Positions 17,371-25,821 are shown, counted from the first letter of the stretch. The stretch is 64,000 nucleotides of DNA from Lactiplantibacillus modestisalitolerans (GCF_005405425.1 NZ_BJEA01000003.1:124001-188000), one strand, 5' to 3'. The notes: generated by a model from the sequence alone, not told the origin. A program made the numbers and translations.

Positions 17371-17376
17371 TATAAT
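17371..17376 (+). promoter_or_regulatory. -10 box of the probable CRISPR leader promoter
   Basis: TATAAT in an AT-rich stretch about 85 nt before the first repeat. No strong -35 box is seen at 17 nt. The leader side is assigned here because repeat degeneration is at the opposite end of the array. Confidence 0.4.
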
Positions 17377-17457
17377 AAGGATGTGGGTGCGGATCAACTT
17401 AATAAAAAACGCCAATATTGAAATATTAAAACGTTGATATTACGGGCTTTTTTTAGT

Positions 17458-17853
17458 GTATTCCCCGCGTATGCGGGGGTGATCCTCGTGGTTTTGAAGT
17501 TGAACTGCTTGGGGCTAGGTATTCCCCGCGTATGCGGGGGTGATCCTTTCCGGCGCGCCGGTCAAATCGCCGCGGAAATGTATTCCCCGCGTATGCGGGG
17601 GTGATCCCTTACCTCCTTCTGCTTTGCCTGCATCATGTAGGTATTCCCCGCGTATGCGGGGGTGATCCTCGGTTGGCCCGTGTTTAAGTTCATTGATACT
17701 GGTATTCCCCGCGTATGCGGGGGTGATACCGGCGATGGTTACGTATGGTTAAGATACAAGGCGTATTCCCTGCGTATGCGGGGGTGATCCCCACAAAATT
17801 ACCGATTTGGAGTTGCTGCGGGTGGTATTCCCCGCGTATGCGGGGGGTAATCC
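17458..17853 (+). CRISPR. CRISPR array, type I-E-like, 7 repeats, 6 spacers, no cas genes nearby
   Basis: Repeats of 28 nt begin at 17458, 17519, 17580, 17641, 17702, 17763 and 17825. The first part is GTATTCCCCGCGTATGCGGG and the end GGGTGATCC, a palindromic I-E-type repeat (ECCCCGC...GCGGGG stem). The period is 61 nt, giving 33-nt spacers, except the last (34 nt). Repeats 1-4 are identical. Repeat 5 ends GATAC, repeat 6 has CCCTGCG for CCCCGCG, and repeat 7 has an extra G and a TAATCC end. Decay at the right end places the leader on the left and transcription on the + strand. Flanking genes encode an SPFH protein and a dipeptidase; no cas gene occurs anywhere in the 64 kb. Confidence 0.96.
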
Positions 17854-17944
17854 TGTGAAGACGATCACTGCGTAATCATCCTGATTTATTTTTAAAGTAC
17901 CTCTAAGCGCCCGCGAGCCGTTTCATTCAGCTCGTCGCTAAATA

Positions 17945-17982
17945 AAAAACGATGACCCCATTAACGGTGGTCATCGTTTTTT
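17945..17982. terminator. Bidirectional terminator between CRISPR array and dipeptidase
   Basis: AAAAAACGATGACC and GGTCATCGTTTTTT are perfect 14-nt complements around a 10-nt loop. It serves the dipeptidase on the minus strand and would stop array transcription on the plus strand. Confidence 0.85.
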
Positions 17983-18005
17983 GTGGTTGCGGTTCAGGTT
18001 CGAAC

Positions 18006-19445
18006 CTATAAGTTTAAGTCCGTATCGTAATTTAATGGCGAAAAATCAGTACTCTTGGTAATTAAATCAGCAATTAAGCGCTGAAAAGCGGACAGGGCGA
18101 GTTCAGCCGCCTGGTCATTGGCTTTCGTCAGGGCCGCGGTGAGGGCGGCGCCCGTTAAGCCCGCAATGGCTTTGTCGGTTGTGATCAGGTGGTGCCCCAG
18201 TTGAATGGCAACCGCCTTTTGCACGGCCTGTAAATCCCCGTGCAACGCGTGATAGTGCGCGTCAACCAGCACACCAGCGTGTTTAAAGATCCAGTACGCC
18301 GAGGTGGGATCGTACTGCTTCGTTGCGACCTGGTAGGCGGCCGGCGTGTCAGTGGCACTCGCGTAAAACGGCACGTAAACGCTCTCGGCCGCAACGCCCA
18401 TGGCTAGCCAGTGAATACCGCGGGTTGCCGCGGGCAGGTCGGGTCGAATTTGTAGGACGTGCGACTCCTGCGTCTTTGCGAGGCTAATTGGCCGGTAACT
18501 GTGCTTTTGCGCGGGCGTCCCGTGACCAACGGGGTCGTACGGGGTGCCTTCGTAATGCGATGCTAGGTAGTGCTGAACCTCGTCCACGTGAATCAGCCGG
18601 TTAGCCCGCTGAATAAACGGTAAGTTAAAAGATTCTGGACCGTGGTTTAACGTCGGTGTGAAGTACTTTTGCCCGTACCAGACCCGGGGCGTGTTGTAAT
18701 GTTGGTCTGAAATATCGGCGGTACCAAAAACTTCGCGAAAGTTTAAACCATTGTCCATTGAAGCTAATTGGTTGTCTAATACAAAATCCCGAATCCCACT
18801 CGCGTACATGAAGTTTTCGTGGTCAGCGTAGTCAATTTCCTGGATTGCTAACTGGTTGGCGACCACCGCGTAGGCGTCGTCGGGAATCCGTTGTGCGACC
18901 CAGTAGTGGCCCGCGCCGGTTTCCATGTACCAAACTTCTTCTTCATCACTAAAGAGAATTCCGTTTGTTTCGTACGTCCCGTGTTCCTCGATAATGTGGC
19001 CGAGCCGTTCGACCCCTTCCTGAGCGGAATGAATATAAGGTAAGGTGACCGTCACCATAGCTTCTTCCCCGATTCCGTCTTGAACGTAGGGGTCGGCGGC
19101 CAAAACGCGAGTATTACAATAGGCACTTTCAGTGGCACTCATCGCAACGCCGTACTCGTTGATACCGTCCTCTTCAAACAGGCCGGATTGACTAGTCCAT
19201 TCGGGAGTTGCGGAGTACTGGGCCCGAATTTTAGGTAGCGTCATCTTAAACGGATGGTCAGCGTCCTGCGATTCAAATTGCTGCGGCTGTTCAAACTCTT
19301 GGTGGGGGTGGATCACAAACCGTTTGGCCCACGCCGCCCGGGAGTCTTCGTTCCGACCAATCATGGTGGAACCGTCCGCACTGGCATTTTTACCAACTAA
19401 AATACTGGTACATGCGGAATAAGGATTAAACTGATGCGTCAGCAT
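18006..19445 (-). CDS. pepD: Dipeptidase, peptidase family C69 (PepD type)
   Basis: A 479-aa Ntn-type dipeptidase. The N-terminal region SACTSILVGKNASADGSTMI carries the nucleophile Cys12; removal of the preceding residues would expose it. DGSTMIGRNEDS and later family blocks (WYMETGAGHYWVAQRIPDD; VPFYASATDTPAAYQ) agree with PepD of lactobacilli, which releases amino acids from dipeptides in the cytoplasm. The ATG on the minus strand at 19445 follows AAGGAA; a longer frame upstream has no support. It is divergent from the YitT gene. Confidence 0.9.
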   Translation of the reverse strand: MLTHQFNPYSACTSILVGKNASADGSTMIGRNEDSRAAWAKRFVIHPHQEFEQPQQFESQDADHPFKMTLPKIRAQYSATPEWTSQSGLFEEDGINEYGVAMSATESAYCNTRVLAADPYVQDGIGEEAMVTVTLPYIHSAQEGVERLGHIIEEHGTYETNGILFSDEEEVWYMETGAGHYWVAQRIPDDAYAVVANQLAIQEIDYADHENFMYASGIRDFVLDNQLASMDNGLNFREVFGTADISDQHYNTPRVWYGQKYFTPTLNHGPESFNLPFIQRANRLIHVDEVQHYLASHYEGTPYDPVGHGTPAQKHSYRPISLAKTQESHVLQIRPDLPAATRGIHWLAMGVAAESVYVPFYASATDTPAAYQVATKQYDPTSAYWIFKHAGVLVDAHYHALHGDLQAVQKAVAIQLGHHLITTDKAIAGLTGAALTAALTKANDQAAELALSAFQRLIADLITKSTDFSPLNYDTDLNL

Positions 19446-19580
19446 AGGGTTCCTTCTTTCTTCAGTATAGGACTGATGATTAATATGATTTCCTATGCTT
19501 AATTTTAGCATTTCTATGGTTGAATGGGGATTTTTAAGTATAATAAAGGGCAATGATAATTTTACAAAGAAGGCTTGAAT

Positions 19581-20483
19581 ATGGCGCATCTTTCAAATCC
19601 ACGGTTGGCGTTTGCCTGGCAACTAGTTGTGATGGTGGCTTCAGCATTAATCTCGGCGGTCGCGTTAAACGCTTTTTTAATTCCAGCGGATACCTTTAGC
19701 GGTGGGGTCAATGGGATTGCTCAGTTGCTCTATGCTGGCGGTCGCACCGTCGAAATTCACGTGAATACTGGGTACTACATCTTTCTCTTTAACGTACCGA
19801 TTGCGGTGCTCGGGTGGATCAAACTGGGCCACCGCTTCACGATCATGAGTTTTACGACCGCCTTCCTTACGGCGGCTGCGACCGTGGTAGTCCCGGTGAT
19901 TAACGTTGCCCACAACGCCATGCTGGGCGCGTTATTCGGCGGTATTTTAACGGGGGTTGGCATTGGGATTACGATGCGCTATGGTTTTTCCACTGGCGGC
20001 TTTGACATCATCGTCCTCGTTTTAGAACGGCTAACCGGGCGCACCGTTGGTAGTTTAATGTTTATTACCAATTTCACTATTATCATGATGGCCGGAGTGC
20101 TGTTCAGTTGGCAAAACGCGCTGTTCACGATCGTGGCGATTTACGCTTCGACCAGGCTCGTCGACATGCTCCATACGCGCCATCAAAAATTGACGGCCAT
20201 TATCGTCACGACGAAGGCCCAACCCGTCGCCCGGGCGATTCAGCACGCGATTTTACGCGGTGTGACCATCATCGACTCGCACGGCGCCTATTCTGGCGTG
20301 CCCAACGCAACGTTGATGGTCGTCCTTAGTCGCTACGAACTCTATGCTTTACAGGGTGCGGTGCGTGAGCAGGATGAGCACGCACTGATTAACATTTTGA
20401 ACACGGTCGATACGGTCGGACCGTTCATGAGTGAGCGTGAGCAGGCTGCGCAACGGGAAAGCTTGCAAAAGTTAAAAGATTAA
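19581..20483 (+). CDS. YitT family membrane protein (DUF161/DUF2179)
   Basis: A 300-aa protein with five or six hydrophobic segments in the first ~180 residues (LNAFLIPADTFSGGVNGIAQ; GFSTGGFDIIVLVLERLTGR) and a soluble C-terminal DUF2179 domain (RGVTIIDSHGAYSG). The arrangement is typical of the YitT/YpjC/YvjA family, whose transported substrate is not established. The ATG at 19581 follows AAAGAAGG; a TATAAT box is at 19539-19544. It is divergent from pepD. Confidence 0.85.
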   Translation: MAHLSNPRLAFAWQLVVMVASALISAVALNAFLIPADTFSGGVNGIAQLLYAGGRTVEIHVNTGYYIFLFNVPIAVLGWIKLGHRFTIMSFTTAFLTAAATVVVPVINVAHNAMLGALFGGILTGVGIGITMRYGFSTGGFDIIVLVLERLTGRTVGSLMFITNFTIIMMAGVLFSWQNALFTIVAIYASTRLVDMLHTRHQKLTAIIVTTKAQPVARAIQHAILRGVTIIDSHGAYSGVPNATLMVVLSRYELYALQGAVREQDEHALINILNTVDTVGPFMSEREQAAQRESLQKLKD

Positions 20484-20527
20484 AGTATGATTAAATTCTA
20501 TAAGAATAATAAGAGGAGCGTAAGTCT

Positions 20528-20725
20528 ATGCCAATTGTCCACATTGATTTAATCGCCGGTCGTTCACAGGCGCAACTTAAAAGTTTAGTGAAGGACGTGA
20601 CCGACGCCGTCAGTAAAAATACTGGTGCCCCGGCCGAACACGTTCATGTGATTTTAAGTGAGATGCAGAAGAACCGCTACAGCGTTGGCGGCGTTTTAAA
20701 GAGCGACGAAGCAGATCAAAAGTAG
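20528..20725 (+). CDS. 4-oxalocrotonate tautomerase family protein
   Basis: A 65-aa protein beginning MPIVHIDLIAGRS; after Met removal, Pro1 is the catalytic base of this superfamily. The later part, TGAPAEHVHVILSEM, is typical. It is a keto-enol tautomerase of unknown physiological substrate, as in most Firmicutes. A strong ribosome binding site (AAGAGGAG) precedes the ATG. It lies 44 nt after the YitT gene, probably co-transcribed, and has its own terminator. Confidence 0.88.
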   Translation: MPIVHIDLIAGRSQAQLKSLVKDVTDAVSKNTGAPAEHVHVILSEMQKNRYSVGGVLKSDEADQK

Positions 20726-20747
20726 TTAACCGATTTTTGTCGGTTAG

Positions 20748-20777
20748 AACCGGCCCGCGTCATTCGGCCGGTTTTTT
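20748..20777 (+). terminator. Terminator after tautomerase gene
   Basis: AACCGGCC and GGCCGGTT form the stem, followed by TTTTT. Confidence 0.9.
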
Positions 20778-20812
20778 TACAATTGGCGTGCGCATGGGAG
20801 AGAGGTTGTATT

Positions 20813-22141
20813 TTGAACGAGCAAATTAAGACGAGTGCGGTTAATCAGGCCCACCATTTAACGGTGGGGGGCGTCGATACCCTCGAACTTGCAGCGACGT
20901 ACCAAACGCCGTTGTACGTGTATGATACTGGCATGATTCGCCAGTCGATTGCGGCATTCAAGCAGGTATTTGAAGAAAATCAAATTAAGTATCAAATTAG
21001 TTATGCGAGCAAGGCCTTTGCGACCGTTGCAATGTATCAGCTGATTGCGGCAGCTGGCATCCACTGTGACGTGGTTTCGGGTGGTGAGCTTTACACGGCG
21101 CAACAAGCGGGCTTTCCAATGGCGAACGTGTCGTTTCATGGCAATAACAAGTCCGAAGCCGAGTTAAAAATGGCCCTAGACGCGGGCGTCGGGTGTATCA
21201 TGGTCGATAATTTTTATGAATTGGCGATGCTGGACCGGTTAACGCGTGAACGCCACCAATCAGCGACAATCATGCTCCGGATTGCGCCCGGCATTTCTGC
21301 GCATACGCACGACTACGTATCAACTGGCCAGGAGGATTCGAAGTTTGGTTTCGACCTGAATAGTGGTCAGGCGGATGAAGCGGTCAAGCGCGCCCAGACG
21401 GCCCCGAATTTGGACCTGGTTGGCATTCACTGCCACATTGGTTCGCAGATTTTTGAGCTGGACGGCTTCAAGATGATCGTTGATAAGTTGGTTAGCGTGT
21501 TCGCCCGTTGGCAGACCGAGCTCGACTTTTATCCGCGCATTATGAACGTGGGGGGCGGTTTTGGCGTTAAGTACACTGCCGATGACCAACCGCTTGCGCC
21601 AACCCAATTTGTCGATGCCATTATCAAGGAAACGATTGTGCAAACTAAGGCGAAAAAAGTACCAATGCTAGAAATTTGGATTGAGCCGGGGCGTTCGCTG
21701 GTCGCGACGGCCGGGACGACGCTGTACACGTTGGGCGCGTCTAAGGACGTTCCTGGAATTCGGAAGTACCTCGCCGTTGACGGTGGGATGGGTGATAATA
21801 TCCGGCCTGCGCTCTACCAAGCAAAGTACGAGGCGGTTCTTGCCAAGAACCCGACGTTACCGAGCGAGCAGGTGGTCTCAATTGCCGGTAAGTATTGCGA
21901 GTCGGGTGACATGTTGATTTGGAACCAGGCCCTGCCGCAAACCGAACCCGGCGACGTGTTAGCGGTCCTTGACACCGGCGCGTACGGGTATTCAATGGCT
22001 AGCAACTACAACCGCAACCCGCGGCCAGCGGTCGTCTTTTGTGAAGACGGGGCGAGTCAATTGGTGGTCAAGCGTGAAACCTACGCTGACTTGACCCGGC
22101 TAGACGTCCCGTTAACGGTGGCAAGTGAATCGAAGGCGTAA
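20813..22141 (+). CDS. lysA: Diaminopimelate decarboxylase
   Basis: A 442-aa PLP enzyme that converts meso-diaminopimelate to lysine. It has the fold-III motif YASKAF with PLP-binding Lys67, HCHIGSQ, the phosphate-binding GGGFGV, EPGRSLVA and CESGDML near the C-terminus. The TTG at 20813 follows GAGAGG and gives the expected family N-terminus; an earlier in-frame start at 20783 is less likely. Other lysine-pathway genes are not adjacent. Confidence 0.93.
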   Translation: MNEQIKTSAVNQAHHLTVGGVDTLELAATYQTPLYVYDTGMIRQSIAAFKQVFEENQIKYQISYASKAFATVAMYQLIAAAGIHCDVVSGGELYTAQQAGFPMANVSFHGNNKSEAELKMALDAGVGCIMVDNFYELAMLDRLTRERHQSATIMLRIAPGISAHTHDYVSTGQEDSKFGFDLNSGQADEAVKRAQTAPNLDLVGIHCHIGSQIFELDGFKMIVDKLVSVFARWQTELDFYPRIMNVGGGFGVKYTADDQPLAPTQFVDAIIKETIVQTKAKKVPMLEIWIEPGRSLVATAGTTLYTLGASKDVPGIRKYLAVDGGMGDNIRPALYQAKYEAVLAKNPTLPSEQVVSIAGKYCESGDMLIWNQALPQTEPGDVLAVLDTGAYGYSMASNYNRNPRPAVVFCEDGASQLVVKRETYADLTRLDVPLTVASESKA

Positions 22142-22196
22142 TTTAATTAGTTAATAAGAACCCGTACAGGGGAATCGTTGGTATGCCAACGAACGC

Positions 22197-22242
22197 AAAG
22201 CGTTCCGAAACGACTTGATGTAAGTGTTTTGGAACGCTTTTT
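22197..22242 (+). terminator. Terminator of lysA
   Basis: AAAGCGTTCC and GGAACGCTTT pair around a partly paired loop, followed by TT. Confidence 0.8.
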
Positions 22243-22327
22243 GAATGCTTCCAATAACAGAAATACCAGTTGAGTTTTCAAAAAATTCATTAGCCTTACC
22301 AGAAGATGTGGGTCAGGTTTCATGGCC

Positions 22328-22400
22328 ACCCGGTTACACCCGCTGCTGGCGGCAGATTAACACCAATTGATACAGAACCACCAAAATAAGCAGCTAGTAA
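22328..22400 (+). repeat. Residual copy C of the large intergenic repeat
   Basis: Contains GGTTACACCCGCTGCTGGCG, identical to the right outer arm of copy B (57096), then AACACCAATTGATACAG, close to the shared right end. ACCAAAATAAGCA, found in the left half of copy A, then follows, so the fragment looks rearranged. The pairing left arm is missing. Confidence 0.7.
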
Positions 22401-22437
22401 AAAAGCCGCCGCAGGTAGTTTCACTACTTACGCCGGC
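22399..22437 (-). terminator. Terminator of the gene at 22471
   Basis: On the minus strand GCCGGCGTAAGTAG pairs with CTACCTGCGGCGGC and is followed by TTTTTT. Confidence 0.8.
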
Positions 22438-22470
22438 CCTTTGAGTTATTAGTTGAATGGATGGTTTTAA

Positions 22471-23034
22471 TTAAGCTAACGGAACCGCCTCAATTTTACC
22501 AACTGCGATTGGCAAAGTGACGTGTTGGTCGTAATGACCAACGGCACCCGCAACGGTTGCTGGTAAATCCAGTTCGGGCGCGACCCCGTGAATGTAAATG
22601 ACCCGCTTATCGAGGTCCAGTTCACTATCGTTAAACGCCTTTTTGAATTCGGCGGACAATTGCGCTAACGGCACGATCTTGGTATAGGCAAAGTGTCCGT
22701 TGGCATCCGCAACCGGATACTTGTCATTAGGAATATCCATGGCTTCGGGCTGGTCATTGAAGGGGACCATCGTAGTCCCGGAAACGGGTTCGGTTTCGGG
22801 TAAGTCGACGAAGCCGTCGTGATTGGCATCCTGGGCCATCGTAGCAATGGCCGCACTCCGACCATCAGGGAAACCGTGGAAGTGTTCCCAATGTTGCTGA
22901 TTAGCGGGGGTATCGAACATTTCAATTGTGACAACGAGTTGGTCGCCGTTAACGACTAATACGGCTGACCCGTGGGCCGCGGTACCGATGGCCTGTTCAT
23001 TTAGAGAGACGAGCTTTGCTTGATAAACTTGCAT
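22471..23034 (-). CDS. Protein of unknown function with an EF-hand-like loop
   Basis: A 187-aa soluble protein without signal peptide or membrane segment. I do not recognise the family. Residues 69-80, DANHDGFVDLPE, fit a complete 12-residue EF-hand calcium loop (Asp1, Asn3, Asp5, Gly6, Val8, Asp9, Glu12). HWEHFHGFPDGR (about 48-59) and GHYDQHVTLPIAVG near the C-terminus are His-rich, reminiscent of CHRD or Cu/Zn-SOD-like beta proteins, but this is only a resemblance. The ATG at 23034 on the minus strand follows TTAGGAGG, a strong site. It is monocistronic. Confidence 0.75.
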   Translation of the reverse strand: MQVYQAKLVSLNEQAIGTAAHGSAVLVVNGDQLVVTIEMFDTPANQQHWEHFHGFPDGRSAAIATMAQDANHDGFVDLPETEPVSGTTMVPFNDQPEAMDIPNDKYPVADANGHFAYTKIVPLAQLSAEFKKAFNDSELDLDKRVIYIHGVAPELDLPATVAGAVGHYDQHVTLPIAVGKIEAVPLA

Positions 23035-23220
23035 TAGATGACCTCCTAAAGAAATTCGTTAACTGAGCAAATTAATGGTACATCTTCGTTATAGCATAGT
23101 TTGATAAAATTCGCAGGCATTCTGCATGCTAAGTAGATTTGGTAAGCTGGTAAATCAAGTCATTTTCCCGCCATTACGGCAGTTTCCGTGCTAGATTGAC
23201 CGTAATGGGGGGTGCTGGAT

Positions 23221-23319
23221 ATGAAAACGCGTAAACGCTTACTAATACTGGTTGACTGGCGTGATCGGCAGCGACCCGGTCATTGGCAGTGGTTAGTCTT
23301 ACTGGCGGCCACCCATTAA
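23221..23319 (+). CDS. Possible small basic protein (32 aa)
   Basis: The ATG at 23221 is preceded by GGGGGGTG and encodes MKTRKRLLILVDWRDRQRPG and a Trp/Leu-rich end, stopping at 23317-23319. The peptide is strongly basic at the N-terminus. A 9-bp perfect inverted repeat (23171-23208) ends exactly where the ribosome binding site begins, so folding could affect translation. No homologue is recognised; coding status is uncertain. Confidence 0.35.
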   Translation: MKTRKRLLILVDWRDRQRPGHWQWLVLLAATH

Positions 23320-23343
23320 AAACGCAAGCTGAAGATAAGTAAA

Positions 23344-23442
23344 GAGAGTGCGCCAAACGTCAGCTGACGTTTGGCGCACGTTTTGGCTATTAACATGTGG
23401 CAACGCACAAGCAGCTATGACTTATGTCACAGCCGCTTAGTC
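23344..23442. repeat. Two-hairpin intergenic repeat, copy 1
   Basis: A loopless palindrome (23348-23379; arms GTGCGCCAAACGTCAG and CTGACGTTTGGCGCAC) is followed by GTTTTGGCTATTAACAT. A second hairpin lies at 23411-23435 (GCAGCTATGAC / GTCACAGCCGC). The same layout recurs at 35321-35415. It lies directly downstream of the minus-strand HAD gene and may help end its transcript. Confidence 0.8.
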
Positions 23443-23446
23443 GTTA

Positions 23447-24268
23447 TTATTCTGCAAGGGCGACGGACGCGTCAAAGTAGTCGTTCAGGTAGTGCGCGAC
23501 CCCGTCCTGATCGTTATCGTAGGTCGTAACATCGTCGGCCGCGGTCCGGATCGCTTCGGTCCCGTTAGCCATGGCAACGCCCAGACCGGCAAACTGGAGC
23601 ATTTCGAGGTCGTTATGTTCGTCGCCAAAGGCAATGATGTTTTGCCGTTCAATGTTAAATTGTTTAGCTAAGTAGGCGAGTCCCTTAGCCTTGTGGACCC
23701 CCTTAGACGTTACTTCCAAGATGGCGTTGGGGCCGCCCCAAACGCCCACGTCGACGAGGTCACCAAAGTAGTGGTCGATCCAGTCGACAACGGCGGTGCG
23801 TCGTTCTGCTTGGACGAGTAAAACGAGTGAGTTGGGATTGCGGGTCAGCGTTTGGGGCGTTAATTCGGGGCTACCCGCAATTTCAGGGAAGAACTTACCG
23901 GCAATTAGGTCCTGACCAGCCGTTAACGTGGCGTGCTTGGTTTCAGCAATGATCTCGTTAATGCCTAATTGCACGCGCTGGTCCAAGAGGGCGGTTACGA
24001 CGGCTTTATTAACCGTGAATTGGTACTCGCCGGCCCACGACTGGTGCGGTAAGTGGCCTAACGAACCGTTAAAGTTAATCATCGGGCTCGTTAGGTGGAG
24101 CGCGTCATAAATCGCGCGTGAGCCTTGATACGAGCGGCCGGTAACGATACTAACGATGTGTCCTGCCGCTTGCAACCGCTGCATGGTTTGAATGGTCGCG
24201 GGATTGAGTTGCGAGTTCGCGTTTAACGTCGTTCCGTCCAAGTCCAGGGCAATTAATTTTTGTTCCAT
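23447..24268 (-). CDS. HAD-superfamily phosphatase, Cof/YidA type
   Basis: A 273-aa protein with HAD motif I DLDGTTL (Asp9 nucleophile, Asp11), motif II around SIVTGRS, the conserved Lys in SKGVHKAKGL and motif IV GDEHNDLEM. The C2-type cap places it with Cof-like sugar-phosphate or FMN/PLP phosphatases; the substrate is not predictable. The minus-strand ATG at 24268 follows CGGAGGA. Confidence 0.9.
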   Translation of the reverse strand: MEQKLIALDLDGTTLNANSQLNPATIQTMQRLQAAGHIVSIVTGRSYQGSRAIYDALHLTSPMINFNGSLGHLPHQSWAGEYQFTVNKAVVTALLDQRVQLGINEIIAETKHATLTAGQDLIAGKFFPEIAGSPELTPQTLTRNPNSLVLLVQAERRTAVVDWIDHYFGDLVDVGVWGGPNAILEVTSKGVHKAKGLAYLAKQFNIERQNIIAFGDEHNDLEMLQFAGLGVAMANGTEAIRTAADDVTTYDNDQDGVAHYLNDYFDASVALAE

Positions 24269-24407
24269 CAGTTGTTCCTCCGTTTACCACAGTGTAAGTT
24301 CCTTTAATTTAGCATAGTTACGCTGAAAACGCGAATCATTCCGTGCTTGCGATGGTCAAGAAGTGTGGTACGCTAGTTGAGGACATTTTGTGATCGGAGG
24401 ATTTGTT

Positions 24408-25784
24408 GTGAAATTACCAGCAGCGTTTGAAGCGAAATATCGCGATTTACTGGGGGACCAAGCACCCGCGTTCTTCGCGGCGTTTGATGAACCAGTTGAA
24501 AAGGGCTTTCGGGTCAATCCCAATAAAGCCACGACGCCCGCGATGCGGGCAAAAATGACGGACCGCGTGCCCTATAGTTCGATTGGTTACTACGGGCGGG
24601 TCAACGGTAATGCCTTGGAGCACTTGGCGGGGGCGGTTTATAGCCAGGAACCAAGTGCGATGACCGTTGGTGAATTTGCCCGTCCCAACCGCGGGGAACG
24701 GGTGCTCGACTTATGTGCCGCGCCGGGTGGTAAAACGACCCACCTATTAAGTTATTTGGAACAGACGGGGCTATTAGTGACGAACGAAATTAATCCGAAG
24801 CGGGTGACCGCGCTTGGCGACAACGTGGAACGTTATGGTGCCCGTAATACGGTCATTACGAACGCGTCACCGGCGGAGCTAGCTAAGGAATTACCCCACT
24901 TTTTTGACCGCATTTTGGTGGATGCGCCTTGCTCTGGTGAGGGGATGTTCCGCAAGGATCCGGCGGCGATGCAGTATTGGGACGAAGATTATCCAGCGGC
25001 CTGCGCAATGCGCCAGCGTGAAATCTTAACGGAAGCCGTTAAAATGCTCAAGCCAGGGGGACATTTGATTTATTCGACCTGTACTTTCGCACCAGAAGAA
25101 GACGAACAGATGATGGCGTGGTTGTTACGAACGTACCCGCAGTTCCACTTGGAGGACCTCCCTAAAAGTGCTGGGATGGTTGCAGCCAAACCGGATTGGG
25201 CCGATGGGAACCCAGAATTAACGCGGGCCGTGCGCTTGTTCCCGCATTTAATGCGCGGCGAAGGCCACTTCATTGCCAAGCTTGTTTATCAGGATGAAAC
25301 GGTGGTCGTTAAGCCCCACCGGGTGGTTCGTGAAAAATTAGCTGCTGGCCAGCGGCAATTATGGGACGCCTTTTTACAAACGATGGGGGTGTCGGCGTTA
25401 CCGAACCTCACGTTACAGGCACACGGGGAACAACTTTACGGGGTGCCGGCAGCAATGCCGGTAACGCGGAAGCTAAAAGTTTTCCGGCCGGGACTCTTAT
25501 TAGGAACGTTTAAGAAGAAGCGCTTTGAACCTAGTTACGCGTTGGCGTTAGCCAGTGATGGCCTTAATTTGCCAAGCATAACCATTGATCAGGACCAATG
25601 GCGGCAGTACGTGCACGGTGAGACGTTTCAGGTAAATAAGCCAACTGGTGCTAAGAACGGGTTTTACGTGTTGGTTTGTGCCGGATTACCCGTTGGTTTT
25701 GGGAAACTCGTGGGGACGACCGTCAAGAACTTTTTCCCGAAGGGGCTACGTTTTCTGGCAACGCCTGAAAATACTAACTTATAA
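24408..25784 (+). CDS. rsmF: RsmF-type rRNA (cytosine-5-)-methyltransferase
   Basis: A 458-aa NOL1/NOP2/Sun family SAM-dependent RNA m5C methyltransferase. It has the SAM-binding APGGKTTHL, the catalytic Cys blocks DAPCSGEGMFRKDP and YSTCTFAPEEDE, and a C-terminal PUA-like RNA-binding extension typical of RsmF/YebU. The specific rRNA site is not inferable. The GTG at 24408 follows CGGAGG. Confidence 0.88.
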   Translation: MKLPAAFEAKYRDLLGDQAPAFFAAFDEPVEKGFRVNPNKATTPAMRAKMTDRVPYSSIGYYGRVNGNALEHLAGAVYSQEPSAMTVGEFARPNRGERVLDLCAAPGGKTTHLLSYLEQTGLLVTNEINPKRVTALGDNVERYGARNTVITNASPAELAKELPHFFDRILVDAPCSGEGMFRKDPAAMQYWDEDYPAACAMRQREILTEAVKMLKPGGHLIYSTCTFAPEEDEQMMAWLLRTYPQFHLEDLPKSAGMVAAKPDWADGNPELTRAVRLFPHLMRGEGHFIAKLVYQDETVVVKPHRVVREKLAAGQRQLWDAFLQTMGVSALPNLTLQAHGEQLYGVPAAMPVTRKLKVFRPGLLLGTFKKKRFEPSYALALASDGLNLPSITIDQDQWRQYVHGETFQVNKPTGAKNGFYVLVCAGLPVGFGKLVGTTVKNFFPKGLRFLATPENTNL

Positions 25785-25821
25785 CTTTAATTGGGACTAG
25801 CCGGGACGTGGCTGGAACCTA

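Larger units (their letters stand above)
22142..22470. other. Convergent intergenic region: two terminators and a residual repeat copy
   Basis: 329 nt between lysA (+) and the gene at 22471 (-). It holds the lysA terminator (22197-22242), a fragment of the large intergenic repeat (22328-22400) and a minus-strand terminator (22399-22437). No ORF is supported. Confidence 0.7.
23035..23446. other. Intergenic region with small ORF and palindromic repeat
   Basis: Besides the possible 32-aa ORF at 23221 and the two-hairpin repeat at 23344-23442, it contains the inverted repeat CCATTACGG (23171-23179) / CCGTAATGG (23200-23208). No other supported feature is seen. Confidence 0.6.
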
